Shown: piece after piece, positions 8,434-16,819 of the stretch | Position numbering within the stretch: the stretch's first letter is position 1 | How the letters are laid out: each line of letters starts with the position of its first letter | Source of the DNA: an uncultured Prochlorococcus sp. | GTDB taxonomy: Bacteria > Cyanobacteriota > Cyanobacteriia > PCC-6307 > Cyanobiaceae | Length of the DNA: 35,326 nt | Assembly: GCA_902634795.1 (NCBI GenBank) | Contig: CACPLK010000008.1 | Coordinates: 1 to 35,326 of the forward strand | Direction of reading: 5' to 3' | Position numbers and translations under genes: made by a program | The notes under the pieces: model-generated | Seen by the model: the letters and a program-made list of their open reading frames with translations, nothing else | Databases searched by the model: none | What the model was told of the DNA's origin: nothing

Positions 8434-9065
8434 ACTTCTATCACCACATCTTGCTCAACAATAATTCTTCTAATGGTTGATAAAGCAAGTCCAGTTTGTT
8501 TTCTAATTGAACGGTAAGAACAACCTTCTTTTCTTAAACGTAAAACCAAACCTTCTTTCTCATCATTTGTCTTTGGTCTGCCTCCAAGATTTCCACCTGT
8601 CTCCCTCCTGTGGTTAATACTCTCTTGAGTTCTCTCTATAACCATCTGACGCTCTACTTCTCCTAGTCCAGATAAAAGACCAATAACGATAGGAGCAAAC
8701 TTTCCAAGAGCACGAGTATTGATCATGCCATCGGTTGTACGAACATGAATCCCTTTTTCTTGAAGGTCATGAAGGGTATTGATGCACTGCCTCTGATTTC
8801 TAAATCCTCTATCCAATTTGGTGAATACGATTTCATCCCCTTCCTCAAGAGTTCCTAATGCTGCCTCGAATTGTGGTCTTGATTTATCTGCACTTGAAAC
8901 AGTCTCCTGAAAAACAACAACGCAACCTGCCTTCTTTAACTCTTCAACTTGAGCACCAATAGAGATTTGTTTATTCGTACTTTGGCGGGCATAACCGATG
9001 CATTTGTATTCAGGTCGATCTCTGAATAGTGGTTTTTCTCTTTGGAACTTTGCTTGTGTTTTCAT
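8430..9065 (-). CDS. Serine recombinase (resolvase/invertase family)
   Basis: GYARQSTNKQISIGAQVEELKKAGC...SRPQFEAALGTLEEGDEIVFTKLDRGFRN..HDLQEKGIHVRTTDG...GLGEVERQMVIERTQE...GGRPK plus C-terminal HTH. Confidence 0.92.
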   Translation of the reverse strand: MKTQAKFQREKPLFRDRPEYKCIGYARQSTNKQISIGAQVEELKKAGCVVVFQETVSSADKSRPQFEAALGTLEEGDEIVFTKLDRGFRNQRQCINTLHDLQEKGIHVRTTDGMINTRALGKFAPIVIGLLSGLGEVERQMVIERTQESINHRRETGGNLGGRPKTNDEKEGLVLRLRKEGCSYRSIRKQTGLALSTIRRIIVEQDVVIEV

Positions 9066-9292
9066 CTGTTCCAGAAACTATGGTGTTTCTTATTAAATTA
9101 CTTATGTCATTATTTTATCAACAAAACAGTGTTATTGGAACGCAGAGAACCAAGTATCCTGTAATTTTTAATGATTTTAATTTTACTGAATGATCGTTTG
9201 TATACCGTGCCCTTTTTGGAACACCAGTTTTTCTGATATTTAAGAGAATATTTCTATTGCTACCAATTTTGTATTTGGTGCATTAGAAAGGA

Positions 9293-9355
9293 TATACAGA
9301 ACAACTCCTCACACATAGTTCTGTACCAAAAGGGCATCCAATAGGGTGCTTTTTT
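9293..9355 (+). ncRNA. yfr1: Yfr1-like sRNA (copy 1)
   Basis: ACTCCTCACAC (9304-9314) in the loop of hairpin acagaac/gttctgt, followed by terminator gcatccaatagggtgcttttttag. Confidence 0.8.
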
Positions 9356-9445
9356 AGTGCCTTTTTTTCAAGTATTGGCACATGTGACAGTTGAGAAACT
9401 CATCTGATAAACCTTGAGTGCTCTAATTGCTTATAATAATTTCCA

Positions 9446-9542
9446 TATGTGAGGAGTTGAGATCCTCCGTAGTGGAAACAAGGAAACACTTACGCCTGAT
9501 CTCACGAAGAAACCGTCCAAACAGAACTGGGCGGTTTTTTTG
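9446..9542 (+). ncRNA. yfr2: Yfr2-like sRNA (copy 1)
   Basis: GTGAGGAGT (antisense to the Yfr1 motif), GAGATC..GATCTC stem, loop GGAAACAAGGAAACAC, terminator aaccgtcc..gggcggtttttt; -10-like tataat at 9432. Confidence 0.8.
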
Positions 9543-9548
9543 TGCCTA

Positions 9549-9692
9549 TTAATCCTCATACCCAATATTGTTTTCAGGATCAGTAATAAAGAGAATTAGT
9601 TGAAAGACTAGGTTTGCAGGCAATGAAAGTTTTTTAAGAAGTAACAAGGTCATGCCCTGTGTCACATTGAAATTCTCTTTTCTCTTACTCAT
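9549..9692 (-). CDS. Hypothetical small protein
   Basis: MSKRKENFNVTQGMTLLLLKKLSLPANLVFQLILFITDPENNIGYED; start chosen at the internal Met. Confidence 0.45.
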   Translation of the reverse strand: MSKRKENFNVTQGMTLLLLKKLSLPANLVFQLILFITDPENNIGYED

Positions 9693-9885
9693 ATTGTTTT
9701 TCCCAAAAAAGATAGAGGTTCGAGAATTGTTTGCTCGTATCAACAACAGCAGTACTGGTAGAAACTAATTTCCATCCCAATGAATTTCTTTTTTTGATTA
9801 TTTCTCCAATTTCAGTTTCCTGCCTAGAAGTATTGGTGTTTCCGACTGCATAGTAAATATCAAGATCATTTTCAGTTTTTGCCAT
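9685..9885 (-). CDS. Small protein resembling DUF4177-type folds
   Basis: MAKTENDLDIYYAVGNTNTSRQETEIGEIIKKRNSLGWKLVSTSTAVVDTSKQFSNLYLFWEKQYE, with an xLGWxLVSxS..LYLFWEK pattern. Confidence 0.5.
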   Translation of the reverse strand: MAKTENDLDIYYAVGNTNTSRQETEIGEIIKKRNSLGWKLVSTSTAVVDTSKQFSNLYLFWEKQYE

Positions 9886-10007
9886 AAGAGCAATTCAGAT
9901 ACTTCTAAAGATAATCAACTAAACAATAATTCTGTTAGCAAAGGGAGGCACTCAAGGTCGCTGAAGCAGCAGGGTCACTTTCTTAATACCATTGTTAATT
10001 AGTTAAA

Positions 10008-10178
10008 TCAGTCTCCTTTATCGTGAATATCTCCTGAATAAGATTGAGTTCCTATCTCTGGTGGTGAATTATTTCCGAAGTCATCTACTAAAGCATCTGC
10101 CTCGCTAGTAAAAAGTTTGGTGAACCATTGTCTAGTGGCAATGATTGCTGTCCAAATCTTGTCTCTTTTTCTAGTCAT
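10008..10178 (-). CDS. Hypothetical small protein
   Basis: MTRKRDKIWTAIIATRQWFTKLFTSEADALVDDFGNNSPPEIGTQSYSGDIHDKGD; longer ORF start rejected because it spans a hairpin. Confidence 0.4.
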   Translation of the reverse strand: MTRKRDKIWTAIIATRQWFTKLFTSEADALVDDFGNNSPPEIGTQSYSGDIHDKGD

Positions 10179-10198
10179 AGAGATACCTCCAATGAAGT

Positions 10199-10224
10199 AA
10201 GGGGGCATGTGTTTGCCCCCTTCG
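10199..10224. terminator. Strong GC hairpin
   Basis: aagggggcatgtgtttgccccctt. Confidence 0.5.
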
Positions 10225-10502
10225 AGTCCATCACCCCAGAGATAGAAGTGTTTTGACTCCTGATCTTGTTTTACTCCTCTTAAATGGAAATTCATAGGGG
10301 TGAGAACACCAAGGTATTTCTACATTTGGGTTCTCTGCATAGAGATTTTTGATTAGTGGGAGTATATATAAATCAAGAGTCATAGCACTCTCGAAGATAT
10401 AAAAAAGGGGATCTGTGCATTGACTCTAGGGAGGAATCTCATACCTCCTTTTGTGAACAGAGAACACTTTTCGTGCGGTCTCTGCAATGGTCGGAACAAC
10501 CC

Positions 10503-10534
10503 CAACCCCTGATTCATTTCAGGGGTTTTCTTTT
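10503..10534 (+). terminator. Terminator hairpin
   Basis: acccctgattcatttcaggggttttctttt. Confidence 0.65.
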
Positions 10535-10632
10535 GAGGGCAATGAGCGTTAATACTTTAGGGTTTTTATCCTATAGATATTTTCAATTAGGAGGAGTAGA
10601 CATAAATCAAGGCACTATTAGGAGGTCAAACC

Positions 10633-10818
10633 ATGTCATGCGGCAATCCTTTTAAACATGCAATCGAAGACGTAAAGGAAACATTCTCGAAATCTTGTGG
10701 AATTCCTGTCCAAGGAAACGATTGGTGTGGTCTGGTTTCTAATTATGAAACTGATTTTGATGAGGTCGATTACGAGAATGAGTGTTTGCAGTTTGGAATC
10801 TGCTCAATGGACTACTAA
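10633..10818 (+). CDS. 61-aa cysteine-containing hypothetical protein
   Basis: MSCGNPFKHAIEDVKETFSKSCGIPVQGNDWCG... preceded by aggaggtcaaacc. Confidence 0.5.
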   Translation: MSCGNPFKHAIEDVKETFSKSCGIPVQGNDWCGLVSNYETDFDEVDYENECLQFGICSMDY

Positions 10819-10847
10819 AAAACATTGAATTCACAGGAGGACTAATC

Positions 10848-10982
10848 ATGCAAGCAACCCGTGGTTTCAGATCTAATGGGTCGAATACTCTTTCATCGCT
10901 CTTTCTTTGGGTTTCTGTTCTTTTAATTTCCTTGGGAATGCTCCCACACCTAATCCCTTACTATTTTCAATTGAAATATTGA
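10848..10982 (+). CDS. 44-aa single-TM small protein
   Basis: MQATRGFRSNGSNTLSSLFLWVSVLLISLGMLPHLIPYYFQLKY with caggagg ribosome-binding site. Confidence 0.5.
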   Translation: MQATRGFRSNGSNTLSSLFLWVSVLLISLGMLPHLIPYYFQLKY

Positions 10983-11190
10983 GGTATAAAAAATGATTCT
11001 TGATCTGCTTCAATTAATTTTCAGAAAGCACAAAGATTATTGGGTCGTTGGTTAAACAGGAGTTTTTTCTCATGTTCATCTGATCCAGATTTGTTAGAAA
11101 TGAATTAGGAGTTCTAGCACTTCCGTTCCCGCAGGTGGTTGGTTAGTAAAGGTTTGAATGTTCAGGCGGATACAAAAGTGCTGAACTCAA

Positions 11191-11220
11191 AAGGGGCGAC
11201 CAAAATCTCGCCCCTTCTTA
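11191..11220 (+). terminator. Terminator hairpin
   Basis: aaggggcgaccaaaatctcgccccttctt. Confidence 0.7.
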
Positions 11221-11259
11221 ATGAGAAAAAATAAGCACCTTGACTTACTAGACAAATAC

Positions 11260-11273
11260 AGTACGTTTGTACT
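11260..11273. promoter_or_regulatory. Putative LexA box
   Basis: AGTACGTTTGTACT matches the described cyanobacterial consensus RGTACNNNDGTWCB, inside a larger inverted repeat 11247-11276. Confidence 0.6.
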
Positions 11274-11301
11274 AGTTTAATCCCCATCACAAACGCAAAA
11301 G

Positions 11302-11331
11302 GAGGATCCAGTGAGCAGGATCCTTTTTTTG
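11302..11331 (+). terminator. Terminator hairpin
   Basis: aggatccagtgagcaggatccttttttt. Confidence 0.65.
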
Positions 11332-11351
11332 TCTTCTACATGAGGAGGACT

Positions 11352-11636
11352 ATGGCATGGTCAAAGAAAGCAAGATTCTTATCACCTGTAGAGGTTCTGG
11401 AGAACCCTGAAGAGTGGGACTACTTCACTGACTTGGAACTTATGAAGTCCAGAGGTAGTTCGATTTGTATGACATGCGAACACTTCACTTACACCTGTGA
11501 TAAGTCATGCGTCACTCTTCTAACTTGTCCTTTTCATCAGCGTCTTATTCCTCAAGGTGAACACCTAACCAAGCGTTGTAGAAATTGGCAGCGAAAGAGA
11601 GTCCTCGATATCGGTCTGTGTCCTGAAGTTGCCTAG
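11352..11636 (+). CDS. Cys-rich small conserved-type hypothetical protein
   Basis: MAWSKKARFLSPVEVLENPEEWDYFTDLELMKSRGSSICMTCEHFTYTCDKSCVTLLTCPFHQRLIPQGEHLTKRC...; ggagg upstream. Confidence 0.65.
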   Translation: MAWSKKARFLSPVEVLENPEEWDYFTDLELMKSRGSSICMTCEHFTYTCDKSCVTLLTCPFHQRLIPQGEHLTKRCRNWQRKRVLDIGLCPEVA

Positions 11637-11665
11637 CAACCCACAAAATTATTTTCTAAAAACCA

Positions 11666-11899
11666 ATGAACTTAACTACAAATGCTGATCGGGTAATGAT
11701 GTTTTGCATCCTCGCCTCAATAGCAATCCTTGATGCTTTTTCAACTCTTCTTTCCATATTTAAGAAAGGAGTATTTGTCGATCAGAAGTCACTGCTGATG
11801 CAAAAGACCAATAGAGAATTAAGGGCAATGCTGATTGGTGTAGAAAAAATATCCAAACTGAATAAAGAACAATTAGTTGAATTGGTATTAGTCCAGTAG
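11666..11899 (+). CDS. Small protein, TM segment plus Rho-N/SAP-like C-terminus
   Basis: 77-aa ORF ending NRELRAMLIGVEKISKLNKEQLVELVLVQ; stop overlaps the convergent integrase 3' end by 12 bp. Confidence 0.5.
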   Translation: MNLTTNADRVMMFCILASIAILDAFSTLLSIFKKGVFVDQKSLLMQKTNRELRAMLIGVEKISKLNKEQLVELVLVQ

Positions 11900-13210
11900 A
11901 GGTTCATAGACCTCGGTGTTCTTAGCAAAGAAGGTTCTCCCTTTACTCAGGTCTGTTGTAGATAGTTCTGCTTCATGGTGGTAGTAGAACGCCTCGATGT
12001 AACGCAATCCAGTACCAGCATTACGTGCAAGTTTGAGATGGTTTACGCCTCTCTGAACAGCAAAAGAAATCCCACTGTGGCGAAAACTGTAATAGGAGAT
12101 GTTCTTCTTATTCATCCAGTCGCCACCTGCTTCTATGACACGATCTTTAATCTCTCTCCAGCATCGATTCCAAGTACCAAGACCAAAGGGTTGATCTCCC
12201 TTCTGTTCTTTACAAAAGACATATTGATCTTTATAGGCGTTAGGAATATGAGGAAAATTTTTACCTGCCTTTGGGATGCCAGACAAAACTCTCAAACGAT
12301 CAAACCAAACTTGAGTTGGTGAATTAACTCTTCTAGGTTTTCCAGTTTTCGTTGTTTCACCCCTGATATTGATTAGATGATGAATCTGACGATCTTCTCC
12401 TTTCAGATGAGGGTTATGTTCTATGTCTGACCATTTTAATTGCTTTAATTCTCCGATCCTGATTGCAGAATTAATCATGATGACTATCCCGCAGTACACA
12501 ACATTTCTGTTGTAGATCATTCGAGAAGTGGTTGTTTTATCTTTGCGATAGGCATTGAGAGTAGGAAGCATCGACTTCCATTCAGCAAGAGTTAAATAAT
12601 CCCTTCTTAAGTCCTCGGGTGCTTCAGTCTTCATTGACTTAATAGGAGGGACTTGATCTATCCATTCATTTGTATAGAGGTAAGTAAACAGTGATCTGAT
12701 CGTCGAGATCTCAGCATTGATAGTGTGATTGGTCTTTGGTGGGGTAGAACTATCCTTTTGTCGCCATGTTCCATAGTTGTACAAAGAACGCCTATCAAGA
12801 CTTTCTAACTTGGGATTACGACCATCAAAAAACTCTTGCAACCAACGAAGATGTACCCGCTTAATGCGGAAGGTTTCCTTTGTAATTCCTTTTCTAGGAA
12901 CACTACTAATACGCTTGCTTTCTTCTTCTAAAAACTCTTCAGCAAAGTCAAATAACTTTTTCTCTCTTTTGACTTTAAGACCACTCCTTTGCCTTCCTTG
13001 AATTTCATACCATCGTTCTCTCGCATAAGTCAGTGCCTCTTCTTGATCTTCTTGCTTAGTACTTTCTCGAATCACTCCTTCATTTTCCGTCTTGATATAT
13101 AACTGCCACTTCTTTGTCTTAGGTCTTTTGTAGATATATGTCCGCTTCTCTCCATCAAAAACATCTATTGGTTCTGAAACCCAAGATCCACTTTCACGAG
13201 CGCGAGGCAT
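11888..13210 (-). CDS. Tyrosine recombinase / integrase
   Basis: 440-aa ORF with INSAIRIGELKQLKWSDI, YYSFRHSGISFAVQRG and C-terminal GTGLRYIEAFYYHH; long N-terminal region before the catalytic domain. Confidence 0.92.
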   Translation of the reverse strand: MPRARESGSWVSEPIDVFDGEKRTYIYKRPKTKKWQLYIKTENEGVIRESTKQEDQEEALTYARERWYEIQGRQRSGLKVKREKKLFDFAEEFLEEESKRISSVPRKGITKETFRIKRVHLRWLQEFFDGRNPKLESLDRRSLYNYGTWRQKDSSTPPKTNHTINAEISTIRSLFTYLYTNEWIDQVPPIKSMKTEAPEDLRRDYLTLAEWKSMLPTLNAYRKDKTTTSRMIYNRNVVYCGIVIMINSAIRIGELKQLKWSDIEHNPHLKGEDRQIHHLINIRGETTKTGKPRRVNSPTQVWFDRLRVLSGIPKAGKNFPHIPNAYKDQYVFCKEQKGDQPFGLGTWNRCWREIKDRVIEAGGDWMNKKNISYYSFRHSGISFAVQRGVNHLKLARNAGTGLRYIEAFYYHHEAELSTTDLSKGRTFFAKNTEVYEPLLD

Positions 13211-13233
13211 CAGAATCGACCAACTTGCTTTTT

Positions 13234-13255
13234 ATCTTAGTCACAAGTTAGTCAC
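13234..13255. promoter_or_regulatory. Right inner arm-like sites
   Basis: tcttagtcacaagttagtcaca identical to 5657-5678; TCACA at 13240, 13251 and core-proximal 13317. Confidence 0.6.
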
Positions 13256-13325
13256 ACTATCAAATTTAGACTACAAATTATACAATAATATCAGTTATAT
13301 TAAGGTATCTTGGTTGTCACAGAAA

Positions 13326-14588
13326 CTAGGTCGTGTAGTCGGCATTGATATGAACATACTGATCTGACAAATCACACCCCCAAGCAGTAGCCGAGCCTTT
13401 TCCTATACCTATTCTTAATCTTATACATATCAGATCATCGGTCAAATATTTCCCTTTTAATCTTGCTTTCATAAAGTTGCTAACTATTTGTCTATCAAAA
13501 TCATGAGGTGTTCCATTAGAAAATATTTCATAAGGTCCAATCCATAACTGTACATCATTGAAATTAAAAGGAGTACCTGCACGACCAAGAGCAGCAATAA
13601 TTCTTCCCCAATTAGGGTCTGAACCATGAACTGCGGTTTTCACCAAAGAAGATGAAGCAATAGTACGAGCTATTGCATGAGCATCTAAATCACTTGGAGC
13701 ACCCTCAACTTTTATCTCAAGCAAACAATTAGCCCCTTCTCCATCCCTTGCGATTGATTTTGCCAGATATTGAGCTGTTAAATGAAGCCCTTCTTCAAGA
13801 GTTGATAAATCTCTTGGATCTAATTCGGCTCCAGAAGAAAAAGCTAAAAAAGTATCATTTGTACTCGTATCTCCATCAACTGTAATGGAATTAAAAGATG
13901 ATTCTGCAACACGCTTTATCATATCTGACCATAAAACATGATTTACGCCTACATCACAAGTAATATAACTCAACATTGTTGCCATTGAGGGATGGATCAT
14001 ACCTGAACCTTTCGCCATTCCTCCAATAGATATTCGTCTTCCTCCTAAAACTGCTTGATATGCAATTTGCTTGACCTGAAGATCAGTTGTCAAAATTGCA
14101 TTTGCTGCATCCAGATATGACTCCTTATCTAAACTATTTACAAGTTGATCCAAGTGACTACTAACTTTTTCAACAGGTATTGGTTCTCCAATCACACCCG
14201 TGGAACAGATCAAAACTTCTTCATTAGATAATTTCAAACGTTGAGCAAGCTCATTTGTAATGATTTCACTATCAATTTTGCCTCTACTACCTGTACAAGC
14301 ATTTGCGTGTCCAGAGTTGATCACTACAGCCCGTATTTTTCCCTTAGATGCCTTAATTCGATTAATACATAGATCAACACAATAAGCACGAGTAACTGAT
14401 TGAGTAAATGTCCCACTGCAACAAGCACCATCAGGGGCATATAGCAAAGCAAGATCTTTCTTCCCGGAAGGCTTCAATCCTGCGGAAATGCCAGCTGCTA
14501 AAAAACCATCAGGGGTAGTAATACCACCAGATATTGGAGACCATACAGAAGATGTCAAAAGACTCAAATTCAGAAGAGCATTTTTCAC
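13326..14588 (-). CDS. argJ: Glutamate N-acetyltransferase / amino-acid acetyltransferase ArgJ
   Basis: IRAVVINSGHANACTG, GGMAKGSGMIHPSMATMLSYITCD, C-terminal HINADYTT. Confidence 0.95.
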   Translation of the reverse strand: MKNALLNLSLLTSSVWSPISGGITTPDGFLAAGISAGLKPSGKKDLALLYAPDGACCSGTFTQSVTRAYCVDLCINRIKASKGKIRAVVINSGHANACTGSRGKIDSEIITNELAQRLKLSNEEVLICSTGVIGEPIPVEKVSSHLDQLVNSLDKESYLDAANAILTTDLQVKQIAYQAVLGGRRISIGGMAKGSGMIHPSMATMLSYITCDVGVNHVLWSDMIKRVAESSFNSITVDGDTSTNDTFLAFSSGAELDPRDLSTLEEGLHLTAQYLAKSIARDGEGANCLLEIKVEGAPSDLDAHAIARTIASSSLVKTAVHGSDPNWGRIIAALGRAGTPFNFNDVQLWIGPYEIFSNGTPHDFDRQIVSNFMKARLKGKYLTDDLICIRLRIGIGKGSATAWGCDLSDQYVHINADYTT

Positions 14589-14603
14589 TTACTATCAATA
14601 TTA

Positions 14604-15248
14604 ATGATTGACCAAAAACAAACAAACAAACTTTGTCTTAGATGGAAAGGCAAACAAAGAAGAATAGGTATCACTGGAGGTATTGCCAGTGGAAAAACAA
14701 TCATTGGAGATTTTCTATTTCAGGCCAAGCAGTGGCCTATTTTAGACGCTGACTTATATGCTCATGAAGCATTAAAAGCTGAAAGTCAAATAGCCAAAAA
14801 AGTCATATTGAGATATGGAAGTAAAATAATTCAAAATTCAAGTAAAAATGATCAAATTATTAATCGCAAAGCATTAGCCAAAATAGTTTTTCAAAATGAC
14901 ATTGAAAAAAAATGGATAGAAGGAATAATACATCCATTTGTCAACAAAAGAATTGAAGAAGAATTAGAAAGAATGAAATCAAATTCTATAGTAATTTTGA
15001 TTATTCCACTATTATTTGAAAAAAATTATACAGATTTATGTAGTGAAATCTGTTACATAGATTGCCCTAGAACCATGCAAGTAAAACGACTTCAGTCAAG
15101 AGATCAATTAAGTCTGGAAGAAGCTAATCAAAGGATTGATGCGCAATGGGACAACGCCTTTAAAAAACAATTTGCAGATCACATAATTACTAATTCTAAT
15201 AATGATGAATCATGGAAAATGCAGTTAAAAAAATTATATAATTTCTAG
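14604..15248 (+). CDS. coaE: Dephospho-CoA kinase
   Basis: RRIGITGGIASGKTIIGDFL...ILDADLYAHEAL...IIPLLFEKNYTDLC. Confidence 0.9.
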   Translation: MIDQKQTNKLCLRWKGKQRRIGITGGIASGKTIIGDFLFQAKQWPILDADLYAHEALKAESQIAKKVILRYGSKIIQNSSKNDQIINRKALAKIVFQNDIEKKWIEGIIHPFVNKRIEEELERMKSNSIVILIIPLLFEKNYTDLCSEICYIDCPRTMQVKRLQSRDQLSLEEANQRIDAQWDNAFKKQFADHIITNSNNDESWKMQLKKLYNF

Positions 15249-16720
15249 CCTTGTAACTTTTTAGTTAATATTTGATTAGCGAGTTTTGGATCCGCTTTTC
15301 CTTTTGTTTCCTTCATTAATTGACCCACAAAAAAACCTAATAATTTCGTCTTCCCAGCTCTAAAAGATTCAACCTCATTAGGATGATTAACGATCAATTT
15401 ATCAATAATTTCCTCAATAACTTTAGGATCACCAATCATACCTAAACCACGTTCTTTGACTAATTGCTTAGGAGAACCACCTTTACTTAATAGTTCAGGC
15501 AAAATTTCTTTAGCAATTTTTCCACTTATTTCTCCTGAATCAATCATTTTCAACATTTCTGCTAATTCATTTGGCTTAAAATATAATTGATCAAACGATA
15601 ATCTATTAGACTTAATAAATGCTGCTATATCTCCAGTTATCCAATTTGCTGAAGATTTCGCTGCTCCACCTTCATTAACAACTTTTTCAAAATATTTAGC
15701 CATTGAAGATTCGTCAGTCAAAACTCGTGAATCATAAATAGAAAGTCCAAGTTCTTCTGCGTATCTATTTCTTTTTGCAGCTGGCAATTCTGGTAATTCT
15801 GAGCGCCATTTTTCTTTTAAATCATGACTTACTTCAATCGGACCTAAATCAGGATCAGGAAAATAACGATAATCGCTACTACCTTCTTTTGACCTCATGC
15901 TTTTTGTCAGTTGCTTACCTTCATCCCATAACCTCGTTTCTTGTTTTACTTCTTCTCCAGATTCATAAGCTTTAATTTGCCGCTTAATTTCATACTCACA
16001 AGCTTTCTGAATAGCTGAAAATGAATTCATATTTTTTATTTCTACTTTTGTGCCAAATGGATCATTAACAGTTGGTCTAACTGAAATATTCACATCACAT
16101 CGCAAAGATCCCTCCTGCATATTCCCATCAGATACTCCCAAATAACGCATAATTCTTCTAATTTCAGCTGCATACTCCGCAGCCTCTCTACCTGTTCTTA
16201 AATCAGGTTTACTAACTATTTCAGCAAGTGCTACGCCTGCTCTATTGTAATCAACCAAAGAATGGGTGGAGCCTGACAATTGATCACTACCTGCGTGAAC
16301 TAGTTTTCCAGCATCCTCCTCCATATGTAGTCTTTCAATACCTATTTTTTTGACATACGTTTCTTTTCCTTTTTCGGCTACTTCAACCTCTATCCAACCA
16401 TCTTCTGCAATAGGTTCATCAAATTGAGATATTTGATAATTTTTTGGTAAGTCTGGATAAAAATATTGCTTTCGATCAAATTTACTGTGAGAGGCAATAT
16501 TTAGATTTAAAGCCATGGCTGCTTTTACTGCATATTCAAGAACCTTTTTATTTAGGACTGGCAAAGTGCCTGGTAATCCACATACCACTGGGTCGATATG
16601 AGTATTTGGATCATCACCATAGTTGGTTGATGCGCTAGTAAATATCTTGCTCTTAGTCCCCAACTGCACATGGGTCTCTAATCCGATTACAACTTCCCAA
16701 GAAACATTTGATTCTGACAT
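15245..16720 (-). CDS. gatB: Asp/Glu-tRNA(Asn/Gln) amidotransferase subunit B
   Basis: WEVVIGLETHVQLGTKSKIFTSAS...DYNRAGVALAEIVSKPD...GSSDYRYFPDPDLGPIEV. Confidence 0.97.
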   Translation of the reverse strand: MSESNVSWEVVIGLETHVQLGTKSKIFTSASTNYGDDPNTHIDPVVCGLPGTLPVLNKKVLEYAVKAAMALNLNIASHSKFDRKQYFYPDLPKNYQISQFDEPIAEDGWIEVEVAEKGKETYVKKIGIERLHMEEDAGKLVHAGSDQLSGSTHSLVDYNRAGVALAEIVSKPDLRTGREAAEYAAEIRRIMRYLGVSDGNMQEGSLRCDVNISVRPTVNDPFGTKVEIKNMNSFSAIQKACEYEIKRQIKAYESGEEVKQETRLWDEGKQLTKSMRSKEGSSDYRYFPDPDLGPIEVSHDLKEKWRSELPELPAAKRNRYAEELGLSIYDSRVLTDESSMAKYFEKVVNEGGAAKSSANWITGDIAAFIKSNRLSFDQLYFKPNELAEMLKMIDSGEISGKIAKEILPELLSKGGSPKQLVKERGLGMIGDPKVIEEIIDKLIVNHPNEVESFRAGKTKLLGFFVGQLMKETKGKADPKLANQILTKKLQG

Positions 16721-16819
16721 TAATTTGACCTAGATATATGAATCTTATGAAAGAAAAGCTCAGTCATGGAAACTAACGTAATCTAAAACATTGAAAATAA
16801 CATTTTCCAAATCCAAGCA

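Larger units (their letters stand above)
5565..13352. mobile_element. Putative argJ-targeting integrative element (about 7.8 kb)
   Basis: Tyrosine recombinase beside the right end, argJ-like direct repeat cores, shared internal 22-bp arm repeat at both ends, small accessory ORF cargo. Confidence 0.65.

Noticed and set aside
10008-10295. Full 95-aa ORF
   Set aside because: Upstream part covers a strong GC hairpin; the internal start at MTRKRDK is more plausible
12777-13001. Plus-strand ORFs across the integrase gene (also 11975-12322)
   Set aside because: Antisense to a well-supported tyrosine recombinase
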